Assembly (NCBI GenBank): GCA_032164245.1
Contig: JAVMKO010000010.1
Location: 27,292,189 to 27,356,188, forward strand
Direction of reading: 5' to 3'
From: Sternotherus odoratus
Lineage: Eukaryota > Chordata > Testudines > Kinosternidae
DNA: 64,000 nt
Every line of letters starts with the position of its first letter. The first letter of the stretch is position 1. A program made the position numbers and the translations under genes. Below the pieces are notes generated by a model. It had not been told where the DNA came from and ran no database searches. It saw nothing but the letters and a program-made list of their open reading frames with translations. Of the stretch, positions 33,284 through 46,974 are shown piece after piece.

Positions 33284-36200
33284 TATGAACAAACTATAGA
33301 AATGAGACAGGACCTGGCATAACTAGACTAGGCCCCAGATGCTGCTACTGAACCCTCCTTAATTAGTTAGCATTGGCCCTTCCTTTCCAACCAGAGTTTC
33401 CGGCTCTCTTTCTCATCTAGTTGAATGGCTTCACATCCTTTCACCTCAGAATCCCAATCTCCTACCTGTGTTTTCCCAGCTCTTGAGTTTTTTAATTTTC
33501 TGCTGCCTACCTACTGGCAATGGTGCTGCTCCATGGCCAGCAGGCTTTGTCTGCTACTCCCACCGTGACTGGCATATTATTAATAAGGGGTAGCTGGTGT
33601 CTCTCATTACACTTCCAAAGAGTGAAAGCACTTCAGAACTCATTTAGCTTTCTCTCGCTGGGGAAGGCATGCTACACCACCAAGAAGTTCACTTTTCTGC
33701 TGCCTTTAGCAATAAAGAAAAAAAATCTTTTTTTTTGCTTTAACATTAATAAGGTGAGAGAATAGAGAATTTCCCAAAGAAATTAAGAAATGCATAAGAT
33801 AGATACAAGTACAGAGGATCCCTGTGAGCAAGTACAGAATCCACTTCAGAGAGTGTATATGTGCCAAAAAATAAAATAAAATAACTAGATATGCAGGGCT
33901 AGAAAGAAGTCCACCGGCAAACTAGCAATAATAAAGTCTGTGCTGAGTGCAGAGAGTTAAGCAGGTCTCGACCATTTAAACTTTCTTCCTTGTTTATTAA
34001 CGTTATCTGTGGCAACAAATGTGACACTCCTCTGGAACTAAAGAGCCTGGAAATAATTTTTCTCTCCAGGCTGAAAGGGTCAACTAGATTCAGAAATGTA
34101 CAGCAAGAATAGAAATCTAATTAGAGACCATACTTCATGGGCTAAAAGGAATCAAACTCACAAAGCTTTTATCTGAAAAATATTTTTACAAGACTTTCCT
34201 TGATTTACTAATTTATTTACTGATACTGCACTCACTCTATAAGGCTCTGCTATAGATTTTTACCTGATATAAGCTACTGCATCTCAACTTCCATCCCTAT
34301 TACATTTGCTATAATCACTTCTTTTTATTTTACACTTAATTGTCAGCAATGCTATTAAAACAAGGGTGCCACATTTTATTTTGTGCCCAATGACATGGCA
34401 CCTTCCACAAAGATAAAAAAGGCAAAAGACTAAGACAGTGTGTCATGCCGAGGGCCAGGTTTACACCTTACGTGCCCTTGGGCAGAGCATCTTCAGCATC
34501 CCCCCCCCTTCCTCCGCCCCCTGTCTACAGCTGATCTTTTTGTTGCATATAGGTTCAGAGAGGTAAGGTAGAATGCTGGTGTCCCTTGGCATGTGCCTAC
34601 TGTGGCTAATTGGAAATCCAGTCCTGGTTGTGCCCTGGATGTCAGTGGGCAATATTCATATGCACTATGAGAATCTGATATACCACAGGATAAAAGTCCA
34701 CAGGAATGAAGATCAAAGCAGACACCTATTACCACATGCATCTAAAGATTTCCCAACAATGTACTAGAACAGTCACTTAATCACATTACTTGTACAGACT
34801 AGAATCAGTGCCAATTCCTCATTTAAGGGCCAAAACATGTTTTCCTTACTTATGAGAGGAGCCTCATTTAAATTTGTAGGTGTTCTATTTTCTTTTTACG
34901 TTCTATTTGAGTAAATTTCTTATTCAGAAAAGGTAGGCACTAAAAGTATAAAGGACTACTAACATATAAGCAATAAGCATCACAGAATAGCCTGGGCAGA
35001 CATTATGCAAGCTTCTCAGTGCAGTTGTGTCAATGCACCCAAAACCTGGGCAGTCATTGATCTGTGGTCACAAAACGGAATTAGGAGATCAGAAAACGCA
35101 TTTACACACCTGACTTCATCCAGTATTTGAACTACTGCTAGATATAATTTTGCTACAAACCCAACTATTTTCCAAACGATATTTTGCTTAACGTTTATTT
35201 TAGTTTATGCAGCTGGGACAGTGTTTTCCATTTCTCATATTGTGCACTAAGCACAGAACACAAAATTAAACCCAGTGGTGATTCAGGTCAGAATTTCTCC
35301 CATGAATGGTAGATGCCAGACAAAGTTTAATACTCCTCCCACATTATCCCCCCCCCCCCCAAAAAAAACAAAACAAAAACCCAACAACACAGTTTAGCAG
35401 ATCAGTCATCAACAAAACACCCTTGGAAAATTGTGAAATAATCCAGGCAACAAATATACAGGCCAAATGAGTGTATACAATTGATACAGGTATTAATTGT
35501 TATTATCTGTGAAGAAATCACTTCCTATGCCTCCCTAGTACACAACTGTTGCTAAGGATGAGTATTAGCATATGGATTGCAATGAGGATCTTAGCTACAT
35601 TATTTACTCATCTGTGACATTTAACTTAATAAATTGTTCCAGAATTAGTTATCTTTGGCTTGATCAGTGCAGTTTCTTAAAAAAAAAAAACCTGGATAGT
35701 AAAACTTTGAGTGCAAGCTACACTAAAATGTCTCTCTATCATTTCAAAGGGCTTCCTGCTGTCATACTGAAATGCCCAGATATGTTGACTGCTGTGAAAT
35801 CTGTAGGCGATGCCTGCCGACTGATTTTCAGATGACGAGGAAGCATTTGAAAGCATCAAAGTTTCCTGTGTGGATGTGTGTACATTAATCCCCTGCCTTT
35901 GTGATATCCAGACTTTTATTGTAACTCATTTGGATTGCAAGACTCTGCTCTTCACAGACAGAACCCTAGTTCAGAACGTTCCCGTTCGGCGTTTTACTGA
36001 TTCCAACTTTCAGACTTTTAATACAATGGCTGCTGAGAGAAACAGCATTTGAAGGCTGAATTTACACCTCTCTTTTAATTTGTCATCTTTCCTATCACTC
36101 CTTTCCTGTGTTGTGCTAGAACTGAAGTGCTAGGGGTTCCCCCGCTATCAATTACATTTAGTGGGAGGAAAGGATGGAAAAGGAATGGGAGGTCTTTGGA

Positions 36201-36490
36201 TACAATGCCTGTTCTTTGACACTCCTCACTGGTTAATGAAAGGGACAAATAAAGCTCATAGGTCTATTGTTTTTAAATAAAAGTGCACTGCTCTTAATGA
36301 GGACAGAAAGGCAGGAATAGCTGGGCTTAGTTTGATGGTGATTACAGGTGCTCAGGTGCTGAAAGTCATTAAAATACCTAGACATATTGTTTTATATCTT
36401 AGACTATAAGTCCCTAGACAATTTTCCTAGCTGAGAGTTTGGGCTGGCATCTCCCATTCTATTTAATGTGTTGGATTTCATCCTTAAGGC
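33284..36490. other. Unique sequence
   Basis: No gene or repeat family is recognised. Simple tracts: a T run near 33728, a C run at 34501-34508, a C then A tract at 35349-35368, and an A run near 35679. Confidence 0.4.
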
Positions 36491-36615
36491 CCCAGTAAAG
36501 TAAGGTATTTTGGCACACGCCTAACTAGAAGCACATGAGTACAGTCCCATTGGCTTCAGCTGGATTACTCATGTGCATATAGTTAAGTATGTGCTTAAGA
36601 ACCTTGCTGCCCTGA
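36491..36615. repeat. Foldback repeat (GCACATGAGTA...TACTCATGTGC type)
   Basis: Arms gcacatgagtacagtcccat and ggattactcatgtgc surround tggcttcagc. Outer parts (taaggtattttggcac ... gtgcttaagaaccttgctg) extend the symmetry. It is a degraded copy of a palindromic reptile and bird repeat. Confidence 0.6.
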
Positions 36616-37603
36616 GTCCTCTGTGCACAGAGGGGAGGCGCTGGTGTGCAGAGCAGTGCACAGGCACCAACCAAAGAGTGTTTAAGATGTGCTGTACTCT
36701 GAAAGGTGAGCTGTACCCATTCCCACTGCAGCACCAACAACAGGTGCATCTGCAGGAATATGCTGAACCCCCATCAAGCATACAGAAAGGGGTGCTTGCC
36801 TTAGACAATGAATACTTCTTACAGAAAGCAGGAGCACATCAGTCCTGCGCCGCTTCACCACCAACCCCCATTATCAGAAAGCAGCCCACGCTGAAGTGAG
36901 CATCCCTCAGATATTAAACAAGCTCAGAAAAAAAAAGAATTTACATAAAAATTCCGCATTTGCTAGTGTACATAATAGGCTAAGACTGAGAACTGTCATA
37001 AGTGACAAAACACGAGGTTGACTTCATGAGACCTCGCAGTTCTAATTTTGCTCTGAGAGAACTGACAGTAGACATGAACACTTGCTTACATTGCACTGGG
37101 TTCAGTCATAACAAATATACACTACTTAGCAATCTGATTTTACTGTTCATTTGGTATCCTCTTCAGGCCCTTCAGTTTGAGCATTTTACAAAATCAATCA
37201 CTGCCTTGTTTATTCTAGGACGGTTCCCAACTCTTCTTTAGCTCTCTTCTGGTCCTTCCATACGGTCAGTACATTAATTTACCACAAATATTACTCATCA
37301 AATTTCCCCCATTCTCATTTCCATTTCCCTGCATTTTTCTTGCTCCTTTCATTTTTTCCCATGTGTGTGCTGATTCCCTAGTTCTTCTACTAAATTATGC
37401 TCTATTATTTCCACAGCCTGAAGAATTCACAGCTGAAGCATTATTTCTAACCTCAGTTTGTATTCCTAGCATGTGCTATAATCTGTTTTGAGTTTTATTT
37501 GCAGCCAAGATGCTGACATAGCACCAATTTTCTTTTCCTATTTTGATTGGGTAGAAGCATCACTTGCTACGGGCACTGGGGTAAAAACACTCTTAGCTAT
37601 CTA

Positions 37604-37627
37604 ACACACACACACACACACACACAC
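37604..37627. repeat. (AC)12 microsatellite
   Basis: Twelve uninterrupted AC units. Confidence 0.95.
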
Positions 37628-37680
37628 TTTCAAATAACCTTATTTTTACCACATTATTTGTTATTCATTCTGTAAGTCCT

Positions 37681-37868
37681 GGGTATGTCTACACTGCAGA
37701 TGACATTGAGCCTCCCAGCCTAGGGAGACAAACTTGTGCTAGCCTGAGCCGTGCTAAAATTAGCAGTGTGGACATTGCAGCTCAGGTTCAGGCTCTCCAG
37801 CCCACCAAAACCCTTATGCTTAAGAGCCTGAGCAGGTATATTCATACTGCTAATGTTAGCATGCTAGA
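37681..37868. mobile_element. Degraded MITE with GGGTATGTCTACACTGC left end
   Basis: The left TIR gggtatgtctacactgca is intact and characteristic of an abundant turtle MITE. The interior contains the expected inverted arms (gagccgtgctaaaattagca with gtgtggacattgcagct). The right end is eroded and its position is approximate. Confidence 0.65.
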
Positions 37869-38134
37869 TTGAACCCCTCCACCCAAATCTGTCTACCTTG
37901 GCTGGGAATCTCTGTGCCAGCTGCCTTATTGACATACTCCATATTTCTAGCGACTTAGGATGGGGAGGGGGGAAATCAATATATTCATGTCAAATATTCT
38001 CTCTTTCTACTTGTATTCGGCCACTCATTCCTGAGACCCCCACGCAGATCAACATACACAGTTGATCTACATCAGAAGGTTCTGTAGGTTCAGGGCACCA
38101 GACTGCAAAAGTCTTTCAAAAGCAGGTTCCTAGG

Positions 38135-38165
38135 TGCTACAGTAATACCAATAAATAAAAATAGA
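38135..38165 (+). repeat. SINE 3' tail scrap
   Basis: ttcctaggtgctacagtaat followed by accaataaat is the tail of the reptilian SINE family also seen at 540-785 and 43525-43640. It is short. Confidence 0.45.
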
Positions 38166-38329
38166 GACCGCTGTGTGCCTTCTCTCCTCCCGCCAGGTAC
38201 TATTAATTCCTAAGTGGACTGCATAATATTCGATCAGTTGGTTGGGTTCCTTTCTCTCTCAAGCAACCACCCTCTCATAAAGGTTACACTGGACACAGTT
38301 AGCTACTACAACGATAAGTATCCTTCTAA

Positions 38330-38455
38330 TAGGGTGACCGACCAGGTGTCTCAATTTTATAGGGACAGTCCCGATTTTGGGGTCTTTTTCTTATATACGC
38401 ACCTATTACCCCCCACCCCCGTCCCAATTTTCACACTTGCTGTCTTGTCACCCTA
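38330..38455. mobile_element. 126-bp MITE of the TAGGGTGACC family with TSD
   Basis: The ends tagggtgacc and cttgtcaccta-type (tgtcaccctа region, 38446-38455) are inverted repeats. The flanks ccttctaa (38322-38329) and ccttctag (38456-38463) are an 8-bp TSD with one change. The interior gacagtcccgattttggggt, ctttttcttatata, acctattaccccccac is the reverse complement of the 11802 copy. There is no coding capacity. The 60-codon-plus frame across it is incidental. Confidence 0.9.
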
Positions 38456-38463
38456 CCTTCTAG

Positions 38464-41400
38464 AAACCTCACCAGGAGACCATTCTGCACCAAGGATTTC
38501 AGAACTATGTATTAGAAACAACCCAAATCTAAACCCCTAGATCCAAATTCCTCTGAATTTTAGGGGAAGACCACAGTCCAAACCAGATCTCATTTTTGCA
38601 CCCTAATGGCTGAACCATCCCTGAAGATAAGGATACTCAATTTCCGCCCCCCAGATCTTAACTTTCTGGGTTGGACTTGTACAGATCACCAACTTTTATG
38701 ACAACTTTGTTCTTAATTTTTCCCCAAATGAGAACACACAATAGCAAGCTTGACTAGAGAACATACTTTTTTAAAAATTGTATGTACATAGATCACAAAA
38801 AATTAAAATCCCAGGCAAACACATAAATTCAGTATCTTAGAAAAACAGCACATAAGACATCATTACTATTGACTGTAAGTTGCTTAATTGCAAATTGAGC
38901 ATTAAAGAAGCAACCATTTTATAATTCAGTAACAATTAATGAAAGAAAAACCTGAGTAGTTATAGGGCTTAACCCACAGCAATGATAGAAAGTGATATAA
39001 AATGTATTACTTTCAGAACTAACCTAGGTATACAGGCAAGCCCATCTTACCTTGCACATTTCTGAATAGAAAGCGGTGTCAAGCTAAGGAGATATAGTCA
39101 AGGGAACTGCCACTCTTACCTCAAAAACAAAAGGATGCGTTACAAAGCAGGAGACTGTATTACTTTAAAAGAGGAAACAGGCTGGGTTTTCTGGCTCTCC
39201 GATACTTTTCAGCAGAGCCTGAGAGGTTTCTCAATGACAAATCGGTGTTGCAGGTGCCCTTAAAGTGAGTCAGCTTCTCCATAACAAATATGTTCCAAAC
39301 TTTAAAGGACAAATCACTTAGAGAGACTGGTCTGGGGACTACCAGTTAGCTGTTACTGCCTGTCTAGCTGCCGTTATTTGGGTGAGGTTCAAGAAATTCA
39401 ACAGTATTGCTCTACAAATTGAACCCTGAGCAGTTATTTGCACCTGCCATAGAGGTGGAAAGCTTATTAGTTCAATAGATCACTAAATGTCCTTCCAACA
39501 CGGGTAAATCTTGGGTCATGTTCACACCATGTTGAAGGAGTACATCTTTTTAAACACACAGGCACTGAATCCTGTGACATGAAGCTTCTTTCTTTCCTCT
39601 CACAGGATCTGCTATGAGGTTCTCGAGGAGTAGAGAACAGATAAGGCTTCATCATTCAAAGGAACAGTAACTCACTGACTAACGCCTCGTATAAGTCTTT
39701 AAACAGGTATTGGCAAGGGCTTACCTTAGAACTCACTTTCTTATTCACAAGACATAACATTCTGCACAATCTGCAAAAGCAAATCCTCAAAAGAAACACC
39801 TCCAGTTCTTGGATCTGGCAGGTCTTGAACTGGGAAAATTATGCTGCTATTACACCTCTTTTTGCACTCCCCACCTCTCCAATCGCTGGTTGCCCTCTAA
39901 CGCAAACTAGAGGATTCATAGTATGCTTTAACTTAGGGTGGGTAACAATCACCGTGAGGGCCACGTAAACTGGGGATTGCAAGAGAATAGCTAGCAATGG
40001 GTATGCTCCCTACTACGGGGGCCGGTGCTGGCTTATGCCATCAGAAATCCCCCCATACTGGGAGAATCCTCAATTGCCCAGTTATATTACCTGAGTGGTA
40101 CAAATGGTACATGTCTGGGCCACGGGTCCAGCCTAAAGCTTCTTCAATCCTTTAACACAGTTTGTAGAATCTTAATTTATTTTCTTTACCGACTCATAAT
40201 AATATGTACTCCTGATATGCCACATTACCAATCTTCAGTCTGCTCGTGGACATGTTTAGACTGAGCAGAAGAATTTGTATCACAAGGAATACATGGCAAT
40301 GGCTCCAATTAGACATTATTTAACATGTACTGTGATTGTGTGTTAACTACAGTTTACACTAGCACATTAAGAAGTGTAGCTGGTTACTGTGTATATAATA
40401 GTTGCCTTTTAAAGTCTTTGTATCTCAGCCATATTAACTACAGTAACTACTAAAGGGATATAAACAGTGTCTCCACTGTTGTTGATTTTTTTAAGGGTCC
40501 TCATGAATTTAGCTTCAGCTCACAAGATTTTGCTCTTATCCAAAATGACCACTGTCTCACACTGCTTTTAATGGGACTAAAGCCACAGGCTCTCTTCAGA
40601 AAAACTGAGAACATGTCCCTTTAAAATTCACAGATGAAAGCAAGGATCCAGTGGAGCTAAAGCCAGGTTTCCCTGAGGGAAGTTGTTGGCCATTTGACCG
40701 CCAGGCAGGGGAAAGGAGAATGTTGAGATGCCAAGAAGCGGATGGGGGGAGGGGGGGAAGGTATAATGTTGGGAAACAGGGCAAGAAGCTAAGTTAGAGT
40801 AATGTGGGAGCAGGGGACATACTGAGGAGGTTGCAGGGGAATGGGGGCAGCAGGAAGCTGGCTGTGGTGAGGCACAGAGGGAGAATGTGGTGGACTGGAG
40901 AACAAGGAAAAGGGCAGGAAACATGGAAGGGCAAGTGAATGTAAAGGGACAGACTGTGAGAAAGTAAGCAAGAATAATGGGAGAGGGGTAGCTGCCTCTC
41001 TGCCTAACCAGGGAGGAGAATACAGAGAGCTAGAATGATAGATTCCTATTCCTCAGGGATAAAAGAGGATACCCTTCAATGGTTGACCCCGAGGGCTTGC
41101 ATTTGTCTGTGTATATTTAAGGCTGAATTGAATGGTATTGCCATATCACTACAAAGCCTCAGTCATGGACCAGGCCTCTCTGTGCTAGGTGCCATGCAAA
41201 CACAAAATGCAATCCCGCAAAAGTTGAGGGGATGTGTGACTTCCCCCTAAAAGGTGAAAAAAAACCCAGAAAACTAGTGAGAACCAATGTGAATGAATGT
41301 TTTGGGTTCTAGCTATTAATTTTTGAATGTTTAGGGTTGGCAATACTATTCAGCTTGGATGCAGAGCATCCCAAAATTTCAATGGTTCTTTGAACTGCTT

Positions 41401-42297
41401 TGGTCAGGAGACTTTTTTCTCTCCTGTTTTTACCGGGTCTTAAACTATCTCCGTACTTTCAATTCTGTTCCGGACCAAAATCAGGAAGTACAGTGGCAGC
41501 AAAAGTTAAACCAACTTTATCATACTTCAAAACAGTTTTGAGTTAGTTCAGTTTGAGTTTTCAGTAGCAGCTCAGGTGCAATCAGATCGACAGGTTTACA
41601 CATTTTCTTGTTTACGGGTACTAAAGCACATCCTATACTTAGACTCTTCTTAATGCATACTTCAGTCTAAATGGGTATCTCTTTACTCAGGTACACTGAC
41701 GTCTTTTGATATATGCCACATTAAGACTCAAAATTCTCATACTAGTAGTCACCATCCTACATTTTTAAATAATTTTTTCCACTCCTTTATAGATTTTCTA
41801 GTTCCATTGTAATAGAAACATTTACTCATGCTGATGGGCTTTCAGTGTTTTTCCAGTTTACTTGAACAACCCAGGAGCAGCCCCAATACTAACCACAGTC
41901 AGGAAGTCCTGTTTAATCTGATTGAACTAAGTCAGCTATCACCTGACTTCTCCTCTCTCTTTTTATGTGGCTTAATTTTCTACCGGTTGGCTCTTCCTTC
42001 CTCTCTGACTCACTCCTGGCTCTTATTCGTATTACAATCCCACTGATGCTTATTCTCTGCAACTTCAATTTCCACATCCAAGCAATTAGCAGCTCAGATC
42101 CTTGTTGGAGCTTGAACATTGAACCAACTCATCCACTCAACAAAATAGTCACTCACTGGACATCACTTTCACTATACACTGAGCAATTTTTGACCACTCA
42201 GTTTCCACATTCTCCATCTCACATCTTCAACATGGACCAACTGCAGTTGACACTTCCATGACCTAAAACCACTGATGTCCATGACCCCTCTAAGAAC
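38464..42297. other. Unique sequence with one SINE tail
   Basis: No gene is recognised. The segment at 40640-41010 is purine-rich on the plus strand (many gggga and gaggg words) and gives Ser/Pro-rich minus-strand frames without any domain. A SINE tail at 41155-41215 is annotated separately. Confidence 0.4.
41155..41215 (-). repeat. SINE 3' tail scrap, minus strand
   Basis: tcatggaccaggcctctctg, then tgctaggtgccatgcaaaca, then caaaatgc resembles the tail of the reptilian SINE family in the reverse orientation. Confidence 0.45.
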
Positions 42298-42985
42298 ATA
42301 AGAATGGCCACATTGGGTCAGACCAATTGCCCATCTAGCCTAGTATCTTGCCTTCCGACAGTAGTTGGCACCAGATGCTTCTGAAAAGAGCTATTTATTG
42401 AGTGATCCATCACCTCTTGTCCAGTCCAAGCATCTGGTATTCAGAGGTTTAGGGACACCCAGAGCATGAGGTTGTGTTCCTTACCATCTTGTCTAATAGA
42501 CATGGATGGACCTATCCTCCATAAATTTATCTAATTCTTTTCTGAACCCATTTATACTTTTGGACTTCACAACATCCTCTGGCAATGAGTTCCACAGGTT
42601 GGCTGTGTGCTGTGTAAAAAAGTCCTCCCTTATATAAGTTTTAAACCTGCTGCCTATTAATTTTATTAGGTGACCACTGGTTCCTGTTTTATGTAAAGCA
42701 GTAAATAACATTTCCTTATTCCCTCTTATCCCATGACAGTTTACTTTGCTTAAGAGCTTTTGGTGAGGGATCTTATCAAAAGCTTTCTGAAAATCCAAGG
42801 ATACTATACCCACTGGATCACCCTTTTTCATATGCTTGTTGACACCCTCAAAGAATTCTAACAGAATGGTGAGCCATGATTTCTCTTTACAAAAGCCATT
42901 TTGACTCTTCCTCAATGTATCACGTTCATCTACGTGTCTGATAATTCTGTTCTTTACCATAGTTTTAATCAATTTGCTTGGTTGA
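42298..42985 (-). mobile_element. CR1 LINE fragment with reverse-transcriptase remnant and internal deletion
   Basis: The minus-strand frame 42972-42493 (159 codons) has two CR1 ORF2 parts. The amino part contains SQNGFCKEKSWLTILLEFFE and GIVSLDFQKAFDKIPHQKLL, which are conserved fingers/palm motifs of the CR1 reverse transcriptase. The carboxy part contains YIREDFFTQHTANLWNSLPE and ends in FMEDRS. The region between, including the catalytic FADD-type motif, is missing, so several hundred residues were deleted while the frame stayed open. The 3' untranslated part (42298-42490) carries gaacataagaatggccacat and gggtcagaccaattgccca. It is a dead fragment, not a host gene. Confidence 0.92.
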
Positions 42986-45723
42986 AACCATAGCCTCTGT
43001 CCTTCTCAGGCTACTTCATTCCCCTCTGCTGACTCATTTCTTGACTCTCTCCCACCACAAAGTCTGCCCCTCCAACTCCAATCCTTACTGTACCCCAACA
43101 TCCACTTCCTCTGCTTTTTCTCCCAGGCCTCTAAATACCTCTGGAGAAAGTTGGGCAATAATGTTGACATCTTCCACTACAAATTCATTCTCTCCTCCTT
43201 CACCTCTGCCATTTTCCTCACCAAATAAGTTTCCTCCATCTCATGTCCCACTACCATGTATCACTGGGTCTTTTTAGCTATTCACATAAACATCAGGTTG
43301 CTTCCTCCTTTCCCCCAATACCCTCCATGAACTGATTCAAAAGGCCATTCCCCTACTCTTGAAATGAACCTCAGCCATGATGCTTGTAAAAATCAGGCAG
43401 GCATGAGAAACACATGGAGATCATTTGCACTCATTTAAATATATATTACTCTCAGAGGAAAAAAATTGCATATTATGAAAAAAAATAATTTGATTATATC
43501 CTCTCTCGGATATTTAGATTTTTAGAGAGTATAATCTTTGAGGCGTGGCTCTTATCTTCATATGTCTTTGTACATAGCCTAGCACAATGAGGCACTGATC
43601 CTGATAGGGAGACTTTGGCTGCTACTGTAAAAATAAACAAGTAATTACGATGATGACAATCATCATCTCAGTTGTGAGCGAAAATTGCTCCCTGATGCGC
43701 ACAGGGAACTATCCACGTCCAATAAGATATTCCAAATTGTAGTGGTGGTACCTTAGAACTGATTCGTTTTTTTTTCCAGTCCATGCCATTACATGTTGAG
43801 TTTTCGTTTAATTAGCTCTATAAATATATAAAACTTATCCAGGTGTAACATTAAGAAGAGTTGGAAAATTTTTTAACCAATGTAAAAATCATTCTCTGCT
43901 GCTTAACTTCCAATTTATTCAGGAAAAAACACCCCCACCCCCAATACTTATTTCGTTATAGGAATGAACCAATGGATCAGAGTGAAAATATTCCCAAGAG
44001 GAAAGCAATGAATGAACAGTATGTTGTTTCAAACTCATGTAGGCTTTAATTTAATAAGCACAAATAGATGAATGTGCTTATGGGATGTCATCTCCTTTAG
44101 GCTTGAAATTACTGACACAGAAGAATTGTCATACTTCAGTGCATTCAGTGGTACTCCCTAGACTTTCAAAGCTTGCTTATTATGGCAAGAATTAAACATA
44201 ACAAGCCAAAATTTGATTTTGTGACTAAGTCTTGCTCCCTTTATTGTGTTTGATTCTTTTGCCTCAGAATGTGGATTGGGGAAGCTACTGTATCCTGCAC
44301 GTATATGTGCATGAAGTATGAAGTAAGCCAGTTTGACTAAAAAGAAGATTCAACCTGACCAGGAACATTTTGGGAGGTTCAAAAGAATAAAGTTAAGTTT
44401 GGTCCCCATCCTTCCATTGACTTCAGGCAAATGGACCCCTACTGAGCACACTGAAGTAAATGCCGGCATGAAGCTCATTTCAAGATCAGGGTTTTGGTTT
44501 GTTTGGTTTGGTTTATTTTATTGAATTTAATACATTTTCATGCAACTTGAACATATGGGAGAGCTATTCTTGCAGCATTTCCAATCCAGGCAGAAACAGA
44601 ATTCACATCCATTCTCATGAGCAAAAATTAGAGGGCTAGAGATTTCAGATTTTTTTAGAAACTACCGGTATATCTGAGCCGAAAGAAATCCAATATACAG
44701 AGGTTTATTTATTGCTAGTCCATGGCCTTGCTAGCCTGTCTCCTAGGGTATAACAACCTTGTTGTGCACAATTTTCTTTTAAATATCTTCAGCCTGCAGA
44801 GCAGACAAGGGAAAGGGAGAGGAGTGAAACAATCTAGCTGCATCAAAATCCAGAGACTTACCTCTACCAGTGGCTTCTCTAAAGCATTTTGGAGTAGCAG
44901 GAATCAAACTGCAATCTCATGTGCACAACAGGACACATAAATATACCAATAATCTCTACCAGCAATGCACATATTTTATTAGAATGGCTTAAAAAGTATC
45001 ACAACAGTACAAATGGCTTAATGCATCCAAACAAAAGCACACCTGGAGCGTCGCGTCACTCGCACACATCCTTGAATATTGAGCCCAGAAAAATAAATTG
45101 ACTTGAATTTAATGCAATAGTCAATACCAGATTCTGTTGTGTAGACTATTAACTTAAAACTCAAGTATAGCCTCCAGCAAGAGAAGTCCAACACAAACAG
45201 AACATGCTGCAAAGCTGTATTGACAAATATCACCAGCGCTTGTTCCTTCAATAAGAAACAATTATCAAGAACTGAATTTTGTGGGAACAAGGGTAATCCA
45301 GAGATCAATACAGTTAACAAAGCAGACATATTTTTCAAGGATTTTTGATCTGTTTTTTAGCTTAGCTAATGCAAGTTTGTTAATTTAGGTGTGTTATGAA
45401 GTTTCTGTAACAAAGAGGATTATGCTATTATACATGGAACTTTTCCCTGAGAAAATCTACACCTTCCCAAGCACAGAGAAGTGTCTCTTCATCTACTCTG
45501 CTTCTATCACTCATTACGGGCTCGATCTTGAAGCCTTTATTAAAGTAAAATTTCCTTTGGACTTTACTGGCAACTCTCGCTGAGTAAGAACTGTAGGACA
45601 GGTCTCTGATTTAGCAGAGATGAGTCTAACAGTTTATGCAGATACCTGGTTGCAGACATTTTGCCATTGTACTATGAGTGACATCAGGATAAATTAGCAG
45701 AGATGGAAATTAAAATCATATTA
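42986..45723. other. Mostly unique sequence
   Basis: No gene is recognised. A SINE tail at 43525-43640 is annotated separately. Small frames at 42978, 43861 and 45018 lack domains. Confidence 0.4.
43525..43640 (+). repeat. SINE 3' tail
   Basis: gagtataatctttgaggcgt, gtctttgtacatagcctagc, acaatgaggcactgatcctg and ggctgctactgtaaaaataa follow the order of the common turtle SINE tail. Confidence 0.65.
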
Positions 45724-45731
45724 AGTTTAAT

Positions 45732-45982
45732 CAGGGGCGGCTTTACGCTTTTTGCCACCCCAAGCGTGGCAGTCAACCAGCCTTCGGCGGCATGCCTGCG
45801 GGGGGGTCTGCTGGTGCTGCAGATTCGGCGGCATTTCTGCAGGAGGTCCGCCACCAAAATGCCACCGAATCTGCCGGACCAGTGGTCTGACTGCTGCCTT
45901 GACAGCAACCAGCAGGCCGCCCCCCCTGCGGCTTGCCGCTCCAGGCACACACGTGCTACGCTAGTGCCCAGAGCCGCCCCTG
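45732..45982. mobile_element. 251-bp non-autonomous hAT-type element (CAGGGGCGGCT)
   Basis: The ends CAGGGGCGGCT and AGCCGCCCCTG are perfect 11-bp inverted repeats. The flanks agtttaat (45724-45731) and agtttagt (45983-45990) form an 8-bp TSD with one difference. The interior repeats cggcggcat and tctgc(a/g)gg-type words. Frames on both strands (up to 128 codons, extending past the element) are artefacts of its GC-rich composition. Confidence 0.9.
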
Positions 45983-45990
45983 AGTTTAGT

Positions 45991-46974
45991 GCTTTAGACA
46001 CGAACTTCTGCCCCATAGAATTCACAGACTATCAGAACCATCTCCATGTTTTGCCTCCCCTGGGATTTTGTGGAGGCAGAATACAGTAGGACTTTCCAAA
46101 GTGACACAGTATTGCTTTCCCCTGTTGGAGTGCAGGGGTGCATCTCTGCGCCATGCCTAGGAGTCTCTAATCTACACCTTCACAAACTTAGATGCCATCT
46201 TCTCCATTGGACTGCAACAGACTACTGATTTTCACCTTGGCCCTGTCACAGCATTCATCACATGCAATATCTTAGTACATTACCAGTTTCATTGCTTGCA
46301 GTGAAGTCCTTTAATAGAAGAAATGGCAAAAGGGATCAGAAGCTCACCTGATGGGACACAGATGCTAAAACCTGTCAGACACATTTCTTGTCTCAAGAGG
46401 CTCTGGCATGTTTCACTAGCTTAGCTCTGCTGAGACAGGAGTGGTAAATCTCCTTGCTTACCACAAGCTGCTGCAATCAGCCACAGAAGGCAAGAGGAGT
46501 CGACAGTGGACACCAGTAAGCGCAATTTAGAGAAAAAGAGAAAGATTAAAAGGCCAACAAACTAGGTAACCTTTCAACATAAAACCTCTTGGCTGATACA
46601 ACTAATCCACAAGCTACTTAGGAGGACGAAGCTGGTAGTCACTTTGGGTGAAGCTGCATAAGATTTCTTACAAAAACATCAGAAGAAATAGAGCCCTCGG
46701 TGACCTTCAAATGCTAGCACGCTTTCCTAAAGAACATGGTGCCACTCATCACTGCCCTAAAGCGAAGAATGCCTATGCCTTTCCCGTGCATTAAATTAAC
46801 CTCACTTCTGCACATATTCTGAGTCCCATCCGCCACTTAGGTACAAGGCGCAGCACTGGGCGCAATGGTTGGCATCTTTCTTTCCACTTCAGAGAGCAGA
46901 GCAGGGGCGTCTGGACATGTTTCCTGGATAAGGAAATCCTTCTACTCCCAAATTTCCAGTGTTTAATGCTATGA
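45991..46974. other. Unique sequence
   Basis: No gene or repeat is recognised. Confidence 0.4.

Noticed and set aside
40628..40971. Ser/Pro-rich minus-strand frames
   Set aside because: They follow from the purine-rich plus strand; no domain, splice or start context supports coding.
42493..42972. Host gene encoding a 159-residue protein
   Set aside because: The protein is two non-adjacent parts of CR1 ORF2 and the locus ends in a CR1 3' untranslated region.
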